Positions 1-7,156 of a stretch of 9,048 nt of DNA are shown here, piece after piece. This stretch comes from Betaproteobacteria bacterium HGW-Betaproteobacteria-20 (GTDB lineage Bacteria; Pseudomonadota; Gammaproteobacteria; Burkholderiales; Methylophilaceae). The position numbers and the translations under genes were made by a program. The notes under the pieces were generated by a model. It ran no database searches and was not told the origin of the DNA. It saw only the letters and a list, made by a program, of their open reading frames with translations. The first letter of the stretch is position 1, and each line of letters starts with the position of its first letter. The DNA is taken from contig PHCL01000033.1 in the NCBI GenBank assembly GCA_002842195.1, positions 1 to 9,048 of the forward strand, written 5' to 3'.

Positions 1-1
1 C

Positions 2-184
2 AAAGCAGTTAAAGCCACTGCAGTTAAAACCACCGCAGTTAAAGCCACTGCAGTTAAAACCACCGCAGTTAAAGCCACTGCAGTTAAAACCACCGCAGTT
101 AAAACCACCGCAGTTAAAACCACCGCAGTTAAAACCGCCGCAGTTAAAACCAAAGTCATCAAGCCGAAAGTGGCTGAGGAATAA
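2..184 (+). CDS. H1-like lysine/alanine-rich protein, C-terminal part (5' end outside window)
   Basis: Sixty residues and a TAA stop are visible; the start lies before the window. Frame 2 reads K, then ten pentapeptides of the form A-V-K-[AT]-[TAK], then the tail VIKPKVAEE. Every fifth residue of the repeat is lysine and no acidic residue occurs until the last two positions, so the tail is strongly basic and probably disordered. Such low-complexity lysine/alanine/threonine tails are known from bacterial histone H1-like proteins and AlgP-type proteins, where they bind DNA non-specifically, and similar tails occur on some phasin-like proteins. The N-terminal domain, which would decide between these, is missing. 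The stop lies 7 bases before the GTG of the symporter gene, and the last codons supply that gene's ribosome binding site, so the two are probably co-transcribed. Coding status is well supported by the in-frame 15-bp periodicity; the DNA-binding role is inferred from composition. Confidence 0.7.
   Translation, partial: KAVKATAVKTTAVKATAVKTTAVKATAVKTTAVKTTAVKTTAVKTAAVKTKVIKPKVAEE
5..154 (+). repeat. Ten in-frame 15-bp tandem repeats (AVKxx minisatellite)
   Basis: Ten consecutive 15-bp units begin with GCAGTTAAA and differ almost only in the last two codons. The first six units alternate GCC-ACT (AT) and ACC-ACC (TT), giving a 30-bp higher-order period. Units seven and eight are TT, unit nine is TA (ACC-GCC) and unit ten is TK (ACC-AAA). 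The first nine codons-worth of each unit are identical at the DNA level, including silent positions, which points to recent expansion or homogenisation by slippage or unequal recombination rather than only protein-level selection. The array continues upstream of the window by an unknown length. Because the period is a multiple of three, copy-number change would lengthen or shorten the tail without a frameshift. Confidence 0.93.
176..180 (+). promoter_or_regulatory. Ribosome binding site GAGGA for the symporter, inside the upstream gene
   Basis: GAGGA lies in the last glutamate codons of the H1-like gene and 11 bases before the GTG at 192. It is the only purine-rich site near that start and supports GTG as initiator. 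Its placement inside the upstream reading frame suggests translational coupling. Confidence 0.6.
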
Positions 185-191
185 ACCACCC

Positions 192-1493
192 GTGAAACTC
201 CCCAGTCTCAATATCCAAATTTTACTCGGCGCATTTTTTGGGGTTGCGATTGGCCTGTATTTTCAGGCATTGGGATCTGAAAACCATATTGCGCAAGGCG
301 GTTTGTACGCCTCTGGTTTAATCGGTACGCTGTTTATCGATTTACTCAAGATGATTTTAATTCCGCTGGTGTTTTGCTCTATCACGGTGGGTATTGCCAA
401 TCTGCGACAGCACCAGCAAATGCACCGTGTCTGGCTGTCTACCCTTATCTATTTTATCAGCACGATGGCTATAGCAATGTGCCTTGCACTCATTGCCGGC
501 AATTACTTTAAACCAGGCAGCGGTTTAAGTTTGCCGATGTTTGACTACGCCATGCAGAATTTTGAAGCCAGGCAGTTACCTTTGCCTGAGTTTTTTGCAC
601 AATTCCTGCATGGTTTATTTGTAAATCCTTTTACGGCCTTATCGCAAGGCAATGTCATTGCGGTTGTGATGTTCGCACTCATTTTAGGCATCACGCTAGT
701 GATGGGTGGGGAGCGTTACAAAAACATACTTTCGCTGTTGCAGGAAGGCCTGGAAGTCACCATGCAAATAGTCGGCTGGGTAATGTATCTGGCGCCGCTC
801 GGCATTATGGCGCTGCTTATTAAATTGGTTGCCGTGCAGGATGTTGCAATGCTCAGTACGCTCGCCAAATTTGTGGCAGTTGTATTCGGCACACTGTTAT
901 TGCATGGCGCAGTTGTATTGCCATTGATTTTATATTTCTTTACAAAAAAATCGCCACTATGGTTTTGGCGTGGCGCGCGTGAGGCGCTGGTTACGGCATT
1001 CGCCACCAGTTCAAGCTCGGCCACGCTACCGGTCAGCCTACGTTGTGCTACGCAGCATTTACATGTTAAGCCGGAAATTGCCGGTTTCGTTATTCCGCTG
1101 GGCGCCACTATCAATATGGACGGCACAGCGATGTACGAAGCCGCAGCCGCATTATTTATTGCCAATCTGGCAGGTATAGAGCTAAGTTTTATGCAGCAGT
1201 TAATTGTCTTTTTTACTGCCATGATAGCCTCCATGGGTGCGCCAGGCATTCCCAGTGCGGGTATGGTGACGATGGTGATGGTGTTGCAATCGGTAGGTTT
1301 GCCAGCCGAAGCTATCGCGATTTTGCTGCCAGTAGATAGGTTGTTAGATACTTTTCGTACTACGGTGAATGTTGAAGGTGATTTGGTGGGCAGCTTGCTG
1401 GTGCAAAAACTGGTCCAGCAAAGCAATACTGAAGACTTGGAAAACTCTGAGAACTTTAAAAACATGGAAATATCTGCAAATACAACGGGATAA
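192..1493 (+). CDS. Dicarboxylate/amino acid:cation symporter (DAACS/SDF family), probably glutamate/aspartate-type
   Basis: A 433-residue inner-membrane protein of the size usual for the GltP/GltPh/DctA family, secondary transporters that import acidic amino acids or C4-dicarboxylates with Na+ or H+. Visible landmarks are the HP1 serine motif SSSSATLP (273-280), the TM7 motif NMDGT (308-312), the HP2 loop SMGAPGIPSAG (347-357), and the TM8 motif with D382, D386, R389, T390, N393 and D397. The last set matches GltPh D390, D394, R397, T398, N401 and D405; the D386/R389 pair binds the amino and side-chain carboxylate groups, so an acidic amino acid is more likely than a simple dicarboxylate. 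The GltPh HP1 arginine (R276) is serine here, as in eukaryotic EAATs. Translation starts at GTG, with GAGGA upstream. The last ~25 residues form a polar, acidic, low-complexity tail. The gene sits 7 bases after the H1-like gene and 4 bases before the deacetylase gene. Family assignment is firm; substrate is inferred. Confidence 0.93.
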   Translation: MKLPSLNIQILLGAFFGVAIGLYFQALGSENHIAQGGLYASGLIGTLFIDLLKMILIPLVFCSITVGIANLRQHQQMHRVWLSTLIYFISTMAIAMCLALIAGNYFKPGSGLSLPMFDYAMQNFEARQLPLPEFFAQFLHGLFVNPFTALSQGNVIAVVMFALILGITLVMGGERYKNILSLLQEGLEVTMQIVGWVMYLAPLGIMALLIKLVAVQDVAMLSTLAKFVAVVFGTLLLHGAVVLPLILYFFTKKSPLWFWRGAREALVTAFATSSSSATLPVSLRCATQHLHVKPEIAGFVIPLGATINMDGTAMYEAAAALFIANLAGIELSFMQQLIVFFTAMIASMGAPGIPSAGMVTMVMVLQSVGLPAEAIAILLPVDRLLDTFRTTVNVEGDLVGSLLVQKLVQQSNTEDLENSENFKNMEISANTTG

Positions 1494-1497
1494 TCGC

Positions 1498-2436
1498 ATG
1501 AAAACCACTGCCTACATCTCTCATCCAGACACGTTATTGCATGTCATGGATGGCAATCATCCTGAATCGCCTGCACGCATTACAGCAATCAAAAATGCGC
1601 TTATTCAAAAAGGCACCTACTCAAAACTGGCGGTTTATGAAGCGCCACCAGCCACTGATGCGCAATTACAGCGGGTGCACAGCGCCGCATATGTGCAAAA
1701 AATTCGGGCATTATCGCCTAAAGCCGGTTTAGTCAGGCTGGATGCAGACACCGCAATGGGTCCCATGAGTTTATCAGCGGCATTGCATGCCAGTGGCGCG
1801 GTGGTGTTAGCCACGGATTTAGTGATGCAAGGCAAAGTGCGTAATGCTTTTTGTTGTGTCAGGCCGCCTGGCCACCACGCCGGGCGTGAAAACAGTGCTG
1901 GATTTTGCATTTTTAACCACATTGCAGTGGGTGTTGCGCACGCCATGGAAAAATACGCGATTAAACGCGCAGCCATCATCGATTTTGACGTACACCATGG
2001 CGATGGTACTGAAGATATTTTTAAAAACAATCCACGGGTGATGCTCTGCTCAACCTTTCAGCATCCTTTTTATCCGCATAAAGGCTTTGACTCACGCACC
2101 GCCACCATGATTAACGTGCCATTAGCCGCAAAATCTGGTCGGGCAGAGATTCAGCACGCCTTTGAGCATGAGTTTTTACCGGCGCTGGACCAATTTAAAC
2201 CAGAAATTATTTATATTTCAGCTGGGTTTGATGCACACGCCAATGACCCGCTTGCCAACCTTAATTTAGTGGATGCAGATTATCGCTGGATGACGGAATT
2301 TATCATGAACATAGCCAAAGCCCATGCACAAGATCGCATCATCTCCTCACTGGAAGGGGGCTATGACCTCAACGCTTTGTCGGGTGCGGCTGGCAGCCAT
2401 ATTGAGGCTTTGTGTGGCGAGGCGCCAGCACAATAG
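1498..2436 (+). CDS. Histone deacetylase family protein (class II-like zinc amidohydrolase)
   Basis: A 312-residue cytoplasmic protein of the arginase/deacetylase fold. The whole catalytic set can be read: HPESPAR near the N-terminus (21-27), the RPPGHHA motif with the histidine dyad H126/H127, zinc ligands D164 and H166 in DFDVHHGDG (162-170), the third ligand D245 in SAGFDAH, and the transition-state tyrosine Y289 in LEGGYD. Homologues remove acetyl or other acyl groups from lysine, polyamines (acetylpolyamine amidohydrolases) or small molecules; the actual substrate cannot be read from sequence. I chose ATG 1498 because family similarity begins there (MKTTAYISHPDT). An in-frame start at 1369 would add residues that only re-read the symporter gene in another frame. 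A weak GGGA (1487-1490) lies 7 bases upstream, overlapping the end of the symporter gene. The gene is last in the operon, followed by the terminator at 2672-2718. The family call is firm, and an intact active site suggests it is functional. Confidence 0.93.
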   Translation: MKTTAYISHPDTLLHVMDGNHPESPARITAIKNALIQKGTYSKLAVYEAPPATDAQLQRVHSAAYVQKIRALSPKAGLVRLDADTAMGPMSLSAALHASGAVVLATDLVMQGKVRNAFCCVRPPGHHAGRENSAGFCIFNHIAVGVAHAMEKYAIKRAAIIDFDVHHGDGTEDIFKNNPRVMLCSTFQHPFYPHKGFDSRTATMINVPLAAKSGRAEIQHAFEHEFLPALDQFKPEIIYISAGFDAHANDPLANLNLVDADYRWMTEFIMNIAKAHAQDRIISSLEGGYDLNALSGAAGSHIEALCGEAPAQ

Positions 2437-2605
2437 AGCACCTATAAAAATTCAAGTTCCGTCGCCATGCTGCGTTGCTCACAAAAAATAACTCGTTATA
2501 GCTGATTCCAAAAATAACATCATGATATGCCAAGCTAAACCGGGTCGTCGCACCTACCAAAAACAATAGGCGACCGTCATTATTGATGGGACTCGATATA
2601 AACCT

Positions 2606-2638
2606 CCCTTCGACAGGCTCCCTTCGACAGGCTCAGGG
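2606..2638. repeat. Tandem duplicate of a dispersed CCCTTCGACAGGCTCAGGG-type repeat
   Basis: CCCTTCGACAGGCT occurs twice back to back (2606-2619 and 2620-2633), followed by CAGGG. The second copy read with its flank, CCCTTCGACAGGCTCAGGG, has CCCT/AGGG ends that can pair. Sequences of this type (on the other strand CCCTGAGCCTGTCGAAGGG) are common dispersed intergenic repeats in many proteobacterial genomes; that statement is from general knowledge and was not checked for this genome. The 14-bp tandem duplication is seen directly. Confidence 0.65.
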
Positions 2639-2671
2639 ACAATGGGGATGATAATGCATGGCTTCGCTGGT

Positions 2672-2718
2672 ACTACCCTGAGAGCCTTATCCAGAGCGAC
2701 TCTCAGGGTAGTGTTTTT
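2672..2718 (+). terminator. Rho-independent terminator for the symporter-deacetylase operon
   Basis: A perfect 13-bp stem (ACTACCCTGAGAG at 2672-2684, complement at 2700-2712) closes a 15-base loop and is followed by G then T5. The T run is only on the + strand side, so it should stop transcription leaving the deacetylase gene. Read from the - strand the same hairpin lacks a T tract, although it could still stabilise the 3' end of the convergent pump transcript. Its 3' half closely resembles the terminator at 8931-8975. Confidence 0.85.
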
Positions 2719-2773
2719 CTCTCGTGCGTGATTCAGGTTTTTTTATGGGTTTTAAAGTGAAATTATTTCTGGG

Positions 2774-5700
2774 TTATTGATGCTTCTGTAGCGCACCCAT
2801 CATCAGCGAATACGCTGCTGGCACCACCACCAAAGTCAGTAGTGTGGACGAAATCATGCCGCCGATTACGGCAATGGCTAATGGGCCATTGGTTTCTGCA
2901 CCTGCGCCTAATCCCAGTGCGGCGGGGAGTAGCGCTAAAATAAGTGTGAGCGATGTCATGATGACGGGGCGCAGGCGTACCGGGCAGGCTTCCAGCAGTG
3001 CTTGGTTGATGCCGGCGCCTTTTTCACGCAGTTGATTGGTTAAATCGACCAATAATATTGAGTTTTTGGCGACCAGGCCGATGAGCAGCACCAAGCCTAT
3101 CATGGAGTAAATATTCAGGGAGTTGTTGGTGATCCACAGTGCAAATAAACCGCCGACAATTGCCAAGGGCTGTGCGAGCATGACGATAACAGGCTGTATG
3201 AATGAGTTGAATTGGCTGGCTAATACCATGTACAGCAATACAAATGCCAGGATAAAAATAAACGCGGTATTTTTAACGGTTTTTTGCATTTCCAGGGCCT
3301 GACCCGTGAGGCTGATAGTGTAGCCAGTGGGTAATAGGGTTTGTGAGACCTCTGCAATTTTCTGTGTTGCTTCACCCAGCGGCATGGTTGGGTTGGTGAA
3401 AAAGTTGGCGGCGTATTGCAAATCATAGCGGCCAATGACGGCTGCGCCTAATTCTTGTTTAAACTGCACAACGGAATCTAAACGGGTGAGTTCGCCACTT
3501 TTAGTGCGCAGGTAAATTTTGCTGACATCGGCTATTTGGCTGAAATCACTATCTTTTGCCTTGAGGCGGATGTTGTAGCGTTGCCCATCGCTAATGGCGT
3601 CATTGTATTCAGCAATATCAAGGCCGCCGGTGAAAACCGTGACGGCATTGGCGATGTCGCTTGCGGTAATGCCAAGGCTGGCGGCACGTACTCTGTCCAC
3701 ATGCATGACGTATTGCGGCAAATCGAGTTGCATATCTAAATCGACTTTGCCCATGCCGTCTGTGTCGTTAAGTTTTTGTTGCATAGCGACTGAAAGCGCG
3801 CCAACTTGCTGCAGGTTTGGACCGACAAGGTTAAATTGCAGTTTTTCTGAACGCTGCCCACGTATAACGGAAATCGCACTGGGCGCAGCGCGCACACCGG
3901 GGATAGTGTCAAATTTTTGACGCAGTATTTTAATTAGGTTCTGTTGTTTCATAGTGCGTAGTTTTTTAGGTTTAAGCGTTACAAATACCAAACCTTGATT
4001 GACCTGACCTCGGCTACCTAACCCAATCACTGCGAAGTAAGTGGCAATCTGGTCTCGATGCTGCTCTAATTCTTGTTCTAACAGCTTTAAACGTGAATCG
4101 GTGTAGCTTAAATTAGAGCCCAGCGGCGTTTTGAAATTGACCATAAATCGTCCTTCATCTACATCCGGCACAAAGTCTTTATCGATATTTTTTAAAAAAT
4201 ACCCACTCGATAACACCACCAGCAAGGTTACCATCAGCACTAACCAGCGATGGTTCAGCGTTGCACCTAACAAAGCGTGATAGGCATTATCCATGCGGGT
4301 GAAAAAACGCCCCAAAGCCATGTAAATTTTATTCTGCTCGGGCTGAACTTTAAGATAATGCGCACACAGCATAGGGGTTAGCGTGAGTGATACCAACAGC
4401 GACACCAACACGCCAAAAGTGACTACGACGGCAAATGATTTGAAAAATTTGCCCATCATGCCTTCCATAAAAATGACCGGGGCGAAAATACACACTAATG
4501 CGGCGGTAGAAGCCAGCACGGCAAAAACCACTTCACGGCTACCGTTAATAGTGGCTTGTGTGCGAAACAGCCTAACTGCCAGCGGATTATTCATGTCAGC
4601 AGGCGCTAGCGCGGTGCCGATTTCACCCGACATGTGGCGCAAAATGCTTTCGCGCACCACAATTGCATCATCTACCACCACGCCGATGAGGAGCAGCAAG
4701 GCGAGCAGTGTCATGCTGTTAAAGGTATAACCCGCAAAATACATGACGGCAATTGCGCCGAAAAGCGAGACGGGAATCTCCAGACAAATCATGAGCGTGG
4801 AGCTGAAAGAGCGCATAAAAATCAGCACAATCAGCGCGGCAAACAGTGTACCTTCTACTAAATGGCTTTGTAGTGTCTGCACCATTTCGTGTATGAAATC
4901 TGCGTCGTTGGTAGAAATATCCAGCGTCATCCCTGGTGGTAAATTTGGGCGGATTTCTTCATCCAGTTTTTTATTCACGGCATCAATAATCGCCACGGTA
5001 TTGGCATTGGAGATTTTAACAATACCTAACCCTACCGTTGGCTGGCCCTTGAAGCGGGCAATTTGGCGGTTGTCGGTAAGGCCGTCTTCAATTTCGGCAA
5101 CATCTTTTAGCCGAATGGGCGCCTCGCCTTTGTAACTAACGACTAAATCAGCGAGTGATTTCAAGTCATGAAATTCCAAATCAAGCTTGAGTAATTGTTC
5201 GGCATGATTACCGACTAAAAATCCGCCAGGCAGCTGTATATGTTCTTTTTGAAAAGCACTGGTTAAATCGTTAGCGGTGATTTTATAGGCGGCCATGCGC
5301 TCTGGCAGCAGGTTAACGCGGATGGTGCGGTCACGTCGCCCGCCAATGCGCACTTCACCCACACCGCTAACAGTCTCCAGTTTCTTTTTAATGATATTTT
5401 GTGCATAAAGATTAAGCTGCTGCACGGTGCGGTCGCCATGCAGCGCCAGCCACATAATCGGTTGTGCATTCGTTTCCAGTTTTTGCACCACCGGTGGGTC
5501 GGCGCTGTCGGGCAGGCGCCGCAGGGTTTGGTTAACCTTGGATTGCACCTCGTTAAACGCTACGTCGATATCTTTTTCCAGCGCAAAAGTGATGGTGACG
5601 TTAGAAAATCCTGGTGACGATGTTGACTGGATATGCTCAATGCCAGGCGTGGTATTAACCGCCGATTCGATTAAGTTGGTTACGCTGGTATCTATAATTT

Positions 5701-5869
5701 CCGGGTTAGCACCAGGTAAAGCGGTGCTCACTGAAATAATGGGTAATTCGACGTTAGGCATGCGGTCGATACCGATGCGCTGATAGGAAATAATGCCAAA
5801 CAGCACCAATAGGGCAGAAATCATCCACGCAAGTACGTGGCGTTTGATGGATAGCTCAGGCAGGGTCAT
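2774..5869 (-). CDS. RND efflux pump, inner-membrane subunit (HAE1/AcrB-like)
   Basis: A 1031-residue proton-driven exporter, close to the usual 1030-1050 of the HAE1 family. It starts with a cytoplasmic segment and TM1 (about 10-30), then a large periplasmic domain, TM2-6 (about 335-505), a long amphipathic link, TM7 (540-560), a second periplasmic domain, and TM8-12 (865-1025). The proton-relay residues are present: D400/D401 in GVVVDDAIVV (AcrB D407/D408) and K935-N936 in GLVAKNSILLVD (AcrB K940). Absence of the charged TM4 pattern of CusA-type metal pumps favours organic substrates such as drugs, dyes, bile-like compounds or fatty acids; the actual substrate is unknown. The cytoplasmic loop after TM4 (about 408-442) is roughly 14 residues longer than in AcrB. 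The ATG overlaps the adaptor stop as ATGA, so the two are translationally coupled. Complete operation needs an outer-membrane channel, which is not encoded in this window. Confidence 0.95.
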   Translation of the reverse strand: MTLPELSIKRHVLAWMISALLVLFGIISYQRIGIDRMPNVELPIISVSTALPGANPEIIDTSVTNLIESAVNTTPGIEHIQSTSSPGFSNVTITFALEKDIDVAFNEVQSKVNQTLRRLPDSADPPVVQKLETNAQPIMWLALHGDRTVQQLNLYAQNIIKKKLETVSGVGEVRIGGRRDRTIRVNLLPERMAAYKITANDLTSAFQKEHIQLPGGFLVGNHAEQLLKLDLEFHDLKSLADLVVSYKGEAPIRLKDVAEIEDGLTDNRQIARFKGQPTVGLGIVKISNANTVAIIDAVNKKLDEEIRPNLPPGMTLDISTNDADFIHEMVQTLQSHLVEGTLFAALIVLIFMRSFSSTLMICLEIPVSLFGAIAVMYFAGYTFNSMTLLALLLLIGVVVDDAIVVRESILRHMSGEIGTALAPADMNNPLAVRLFRTQATINGSREVVFAVLASTAALVCIFAPVIFMEGMMGKFFKSFAVVVTFGVLVSLLVSLTLTPMLCAHYLKVQPEQNKIYMALGRFFTRMDNAYHALLGATLNHRWLVLMVTLLVVLSSGYFLKNIDKDFVPDVDEGRFMVNFKTPLGSNLSYTDSRLKLLEQELEQHRDQIATYFAVIGLGSRGQVNQGLVFVTLKPKKLRTMKQQNLIKILRQKFDTIPGVRAAPSAISVIRGQRSEKLQFNLVGPNLQQVGALSVAMQQKLNDTDGMGKVDLDMQLDLPQYVMHVDRVRAASLGITASDIANAVTVFTGGLDIAEYNDAISDGQRYNIRLKAKDSDFSQIADVSKIYLRTKSGELTRLDSVVQFKQELGAAVIGRYDLQYAANFFTNPTMPLGEATQKIAEVSQTLLPTGYTISLTGQALEMQKTVKNTAFIFILAFVLLYMVLASQFNSFIQPVIVMLAQPLAIVGGLFALWITNNSLNIYSMIGLVLLIGLVAKNSILLVDLTNQLREKGAGINQALLEACPVRLRPVIMTSLTLILALLPAALGLGAGAETNGPLAIAVIGGMISSTLLTLVVVPAAYSLMMGALQKHQ

Positions 5870-6990
5870 GGTGTTGCCTGCTGGTGAGGTGCAGCATCAG
5901 GCTTGCCGGTTGTTTCTGTAGCTTGTGCGATTTTTACTTTAGTGTTATCTGTTAAGTAGGCGGCACCATCGACTGCAACTTCCAAGCCGGCTTCCAGGCC
6001 ACTGAGTACCTCCACCCAGCCGGATTGTCGCGTACCGGTTTGAATAATGCGTTGTTGTGCGATGTTATTTTGAATCACGTACACCACTTCACCCGCAGGA
6101 CGTAACACCACACTTTGCTCTGGTACCACAAGCACGCCTTCTTTTTTGCTGAGAATAAGCTGCGCATAGACGCTGGCGCCGGCTTGCCAATCTGCCGCAT
6201 TGCTCACGTCGGCAATGACATCCACCGATAGGTTGTCGGCCATGACCAGGGGTTTGATTTCTTTTACCGTGGTAGTGACGACGGTGTCAGAGGTCGGCGT
6301 ACTCAGCTTAATCTCTAGTCCCGGCCTGATTTTTGTGGCAATACTTTCCGGAAAAGGAATATGTGCACGTAACTTCTGGTTGCCGATAATTTGTACGATA
6401 GGGTCACCCACACGCACAAACTCGCCAGAATCAACAATTTTTTTCTCGATTTTGCCATCGGCGGGGGAGAGAATACGCGTCTTCGAGTCTGTTCTGGCGG
6501 CGCTCGCCACGCGGATTTTTGCAGCCTGCAGTTGCTGCTTGAGTGCATTTTTCTGGGAAGTTACATCATCCAGGGCATTTTCAGAGATGAAGTTTTTGTT
6601 GACCAGTGTTTGGTTGCGCTCCACGGTACGCTGTAGATTAGCCAGTAACACTTCAATGCGCGCTACCTCGGCTTGCGCTTCCTGACGTTGCAAGCCAAAG
6701 TCTGAAGCATCCAACAAGGCGATTTGGTCGCCTTTTTTAACGGTTTGTCCTACGCTCACATAAACCTTTATTACCCGCGCTGTGACTTCAGCTGTGACGA
6801 CCGGGTCTATCAAACCTTCTAAATTTCCAATGGCTTGTTCGGTAATGGCTAACGATTGCGTTTGTACTTTGGCAGTACTTATCAAAGGCAGATTGCGGGT
6901 GGCATTTCCCTCAGTTTCTTCAGGTTTGTTGCAGGAACTGAGCATTAAGGCCGCAATGCAAAAAATAGCTAATTTATTTATATTCATCAT
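5866..6990 (-). CDS. RND efflux periplasmic adaptor (membrane fusion protein), lipoprotein
   Basis: A 374-residue AcrA/MexA-like adaptor that links the inner-membrane pump to an outer-membrane channel. The N-terminus is a lipoprotein signal with the lipobox L17-S-S-C20, so the mature protein should be acylated at C20 and face the periplasm. Domains in order: first lipoyl half (about 62-97, including VSVGQTVKKGDQIALLD), an alpha-helical hairpin (about 98-168, Q/A/E-rich), second lipoyl half (about 172-203, SPADGKIEKKIVDSGE), a beta-barrel (205-285), and a membrane-proximal domain (286-355). The polar tail after that (TETTGKPDAAPHQQATP) is likely disordered. Two ATGs occur in a row at the start; I kept the first, but the second is equally possible. 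The upstream Shine-Dalgarno is weak (AAAAGAAAA). The gene precedes the pump with a 4-base overlap. The family is firm; which channel it recruits is unknown. Confidence 0.93.
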   Translation of the reverse strand: MMNINKLAIFCIAALMLSSCNKPEETEGNATRNLPLISTAKVQTQSLAITEQAIGNLEGLIDPVVTAEVTARVIKVYVSVGQTVKKGDQIALLDASDFGLQRQEAQAEVARIEVLLANLQRTVERNQTLVNKNFISENALDDVTSQKNALKQQLQAAKIRVASAARTDSKTRILSPADGKIEKKIVDSGEFVRVGDPIVQIIGNQKLRAHIPFPESIATKIRPGLEIKLSTPTSDTVVTTTVKEIKPLVMADNLSVDVIADVSNAADWQAGASVYAQLILSKKEGVLVVPEQSVVLRPAGEVVYVIQNNIAQQRIIQTGTRQSGWVEVLSGLEAGLEVAVDGAAYLTDNTKVKIAQATETTGKPDAAPHQQATP

Positions 6991-7083
6991 TTTTCTTTTA
7001 TTAAATTTTTCATGCCTCTATACAATTCTCAGTTACGATAACATCGACCTGCCTGTGGAGAACACTGTCCTGAAAATAGGCAA
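6991..7083 (-). other. Leader region of the efflux operon, no convincing promoter
   Basis: An AT-rich leader lies directly before the adaptor start. On the - strand a possible -10 hexamer TATAGA (7022 to 7017) sits about 26 bases before the ATG, but no -35 match is found at normal spacing, so any promoter here would need an activator or be read from the amidase side. The 18-base stretch at 6993-7010 recurs with one mismatch at 7184-7201. Confidence 0.25.
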
Positions 7084-7156
7084 GTAGGGTGGGGTTTTAA
7101 CCCCACGCATTACGGTTTTGCAACACCTTTCGCGTGGGGTTAAAACCCCACCCTAC
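7084..7156. repeat. Perfect 25-bp inverted repeat with palindromic arms (REP/MITE-like element)
   Basis: Arms at 7084-7108 and 7132-7156 are exact reverse complements (25 of 25) separated by a 23-base spacer. Each arm also contains its own palindrome, GTGGGGTT-TT-AACCCCAC on the left and GTGGGGTT-AA-AACCCCAC on the right, so the DNA can fold as one long hairpin or as two small ones. The unit is flanked by a 10-bp direct repeat, CTGAAAATAG (7070-7079 and 7162-7171), which could be a target-site duplication. It lies between the amidase gene stop and the efflux adaptor gene start, where a stable hairpin in - strand RNA could protect the amidase 3' end or attenuate read-through; no T tract follows it. 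No transposase is nearby, so if mobile it is non-autonomous. Confidence 0.85.

Larger units (their letters stand above)
2437..2773. other. Intergenic region between convergent genes, with repeats and a terminator
   Basis: A 337-base gap between the deacetylase gene (+) and the RND pump gene (-). I see no credible gene in it: the only open frame (- strand, to 2566) runs from the 3' end of the deacetylase gene into non-conserved sequence. From about 2543 to 2575 there is an imperfect hairpin (GGTCG...CCTA / TAGG.CGACC, with a bulge). From 2606 there is a tandem dispersed repeat, and from 2672 the terminator, both listed separately. Bases 2450-2540 are AT-rich and remain unexplained. No T-rich terminator was found for the - strand pump gene. 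Confidence 0.6.

Noticed and set aside
5..154. CRISPR array
   Set aside because: Units are 15 bp, directly adjacent without spacers, and form an in-frame coding repeat.
716..1465. A 249-codon open frame on the - strand inside the symporter gene
   Set aside because: It is the antisense shadow of a well-supported coding region, has no domain that I recognise and has no promoter or ribosome binding site of its own.
1369..1497. N-terminal extension of the deacetylase to an earlier ATG
   Set aside because: The extra 43 residues are only the symporter's 3' end read in another frame; family similarity begins at the ATG at 1498.
2369..2566. Small - strand gene in the convergent gap
   Set aside because: It extends into the deacetylase gene, has low-complexity content, no ribosome binding site and no familiar motif.
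4383..5783. Several + strand open frames of 70-130 codons opposite the RND pump gene
   Set aside because: They lie wholly opposite a complete pump gene and show no recognisable motifs or initiation signals.
7116..7131. Terminator with T tract for the amidase transcript
   Set aside because: The palindrome here is strong, but the - strand sequence that follows it has no run of T, so a classical intrinsic terminator is not supported.
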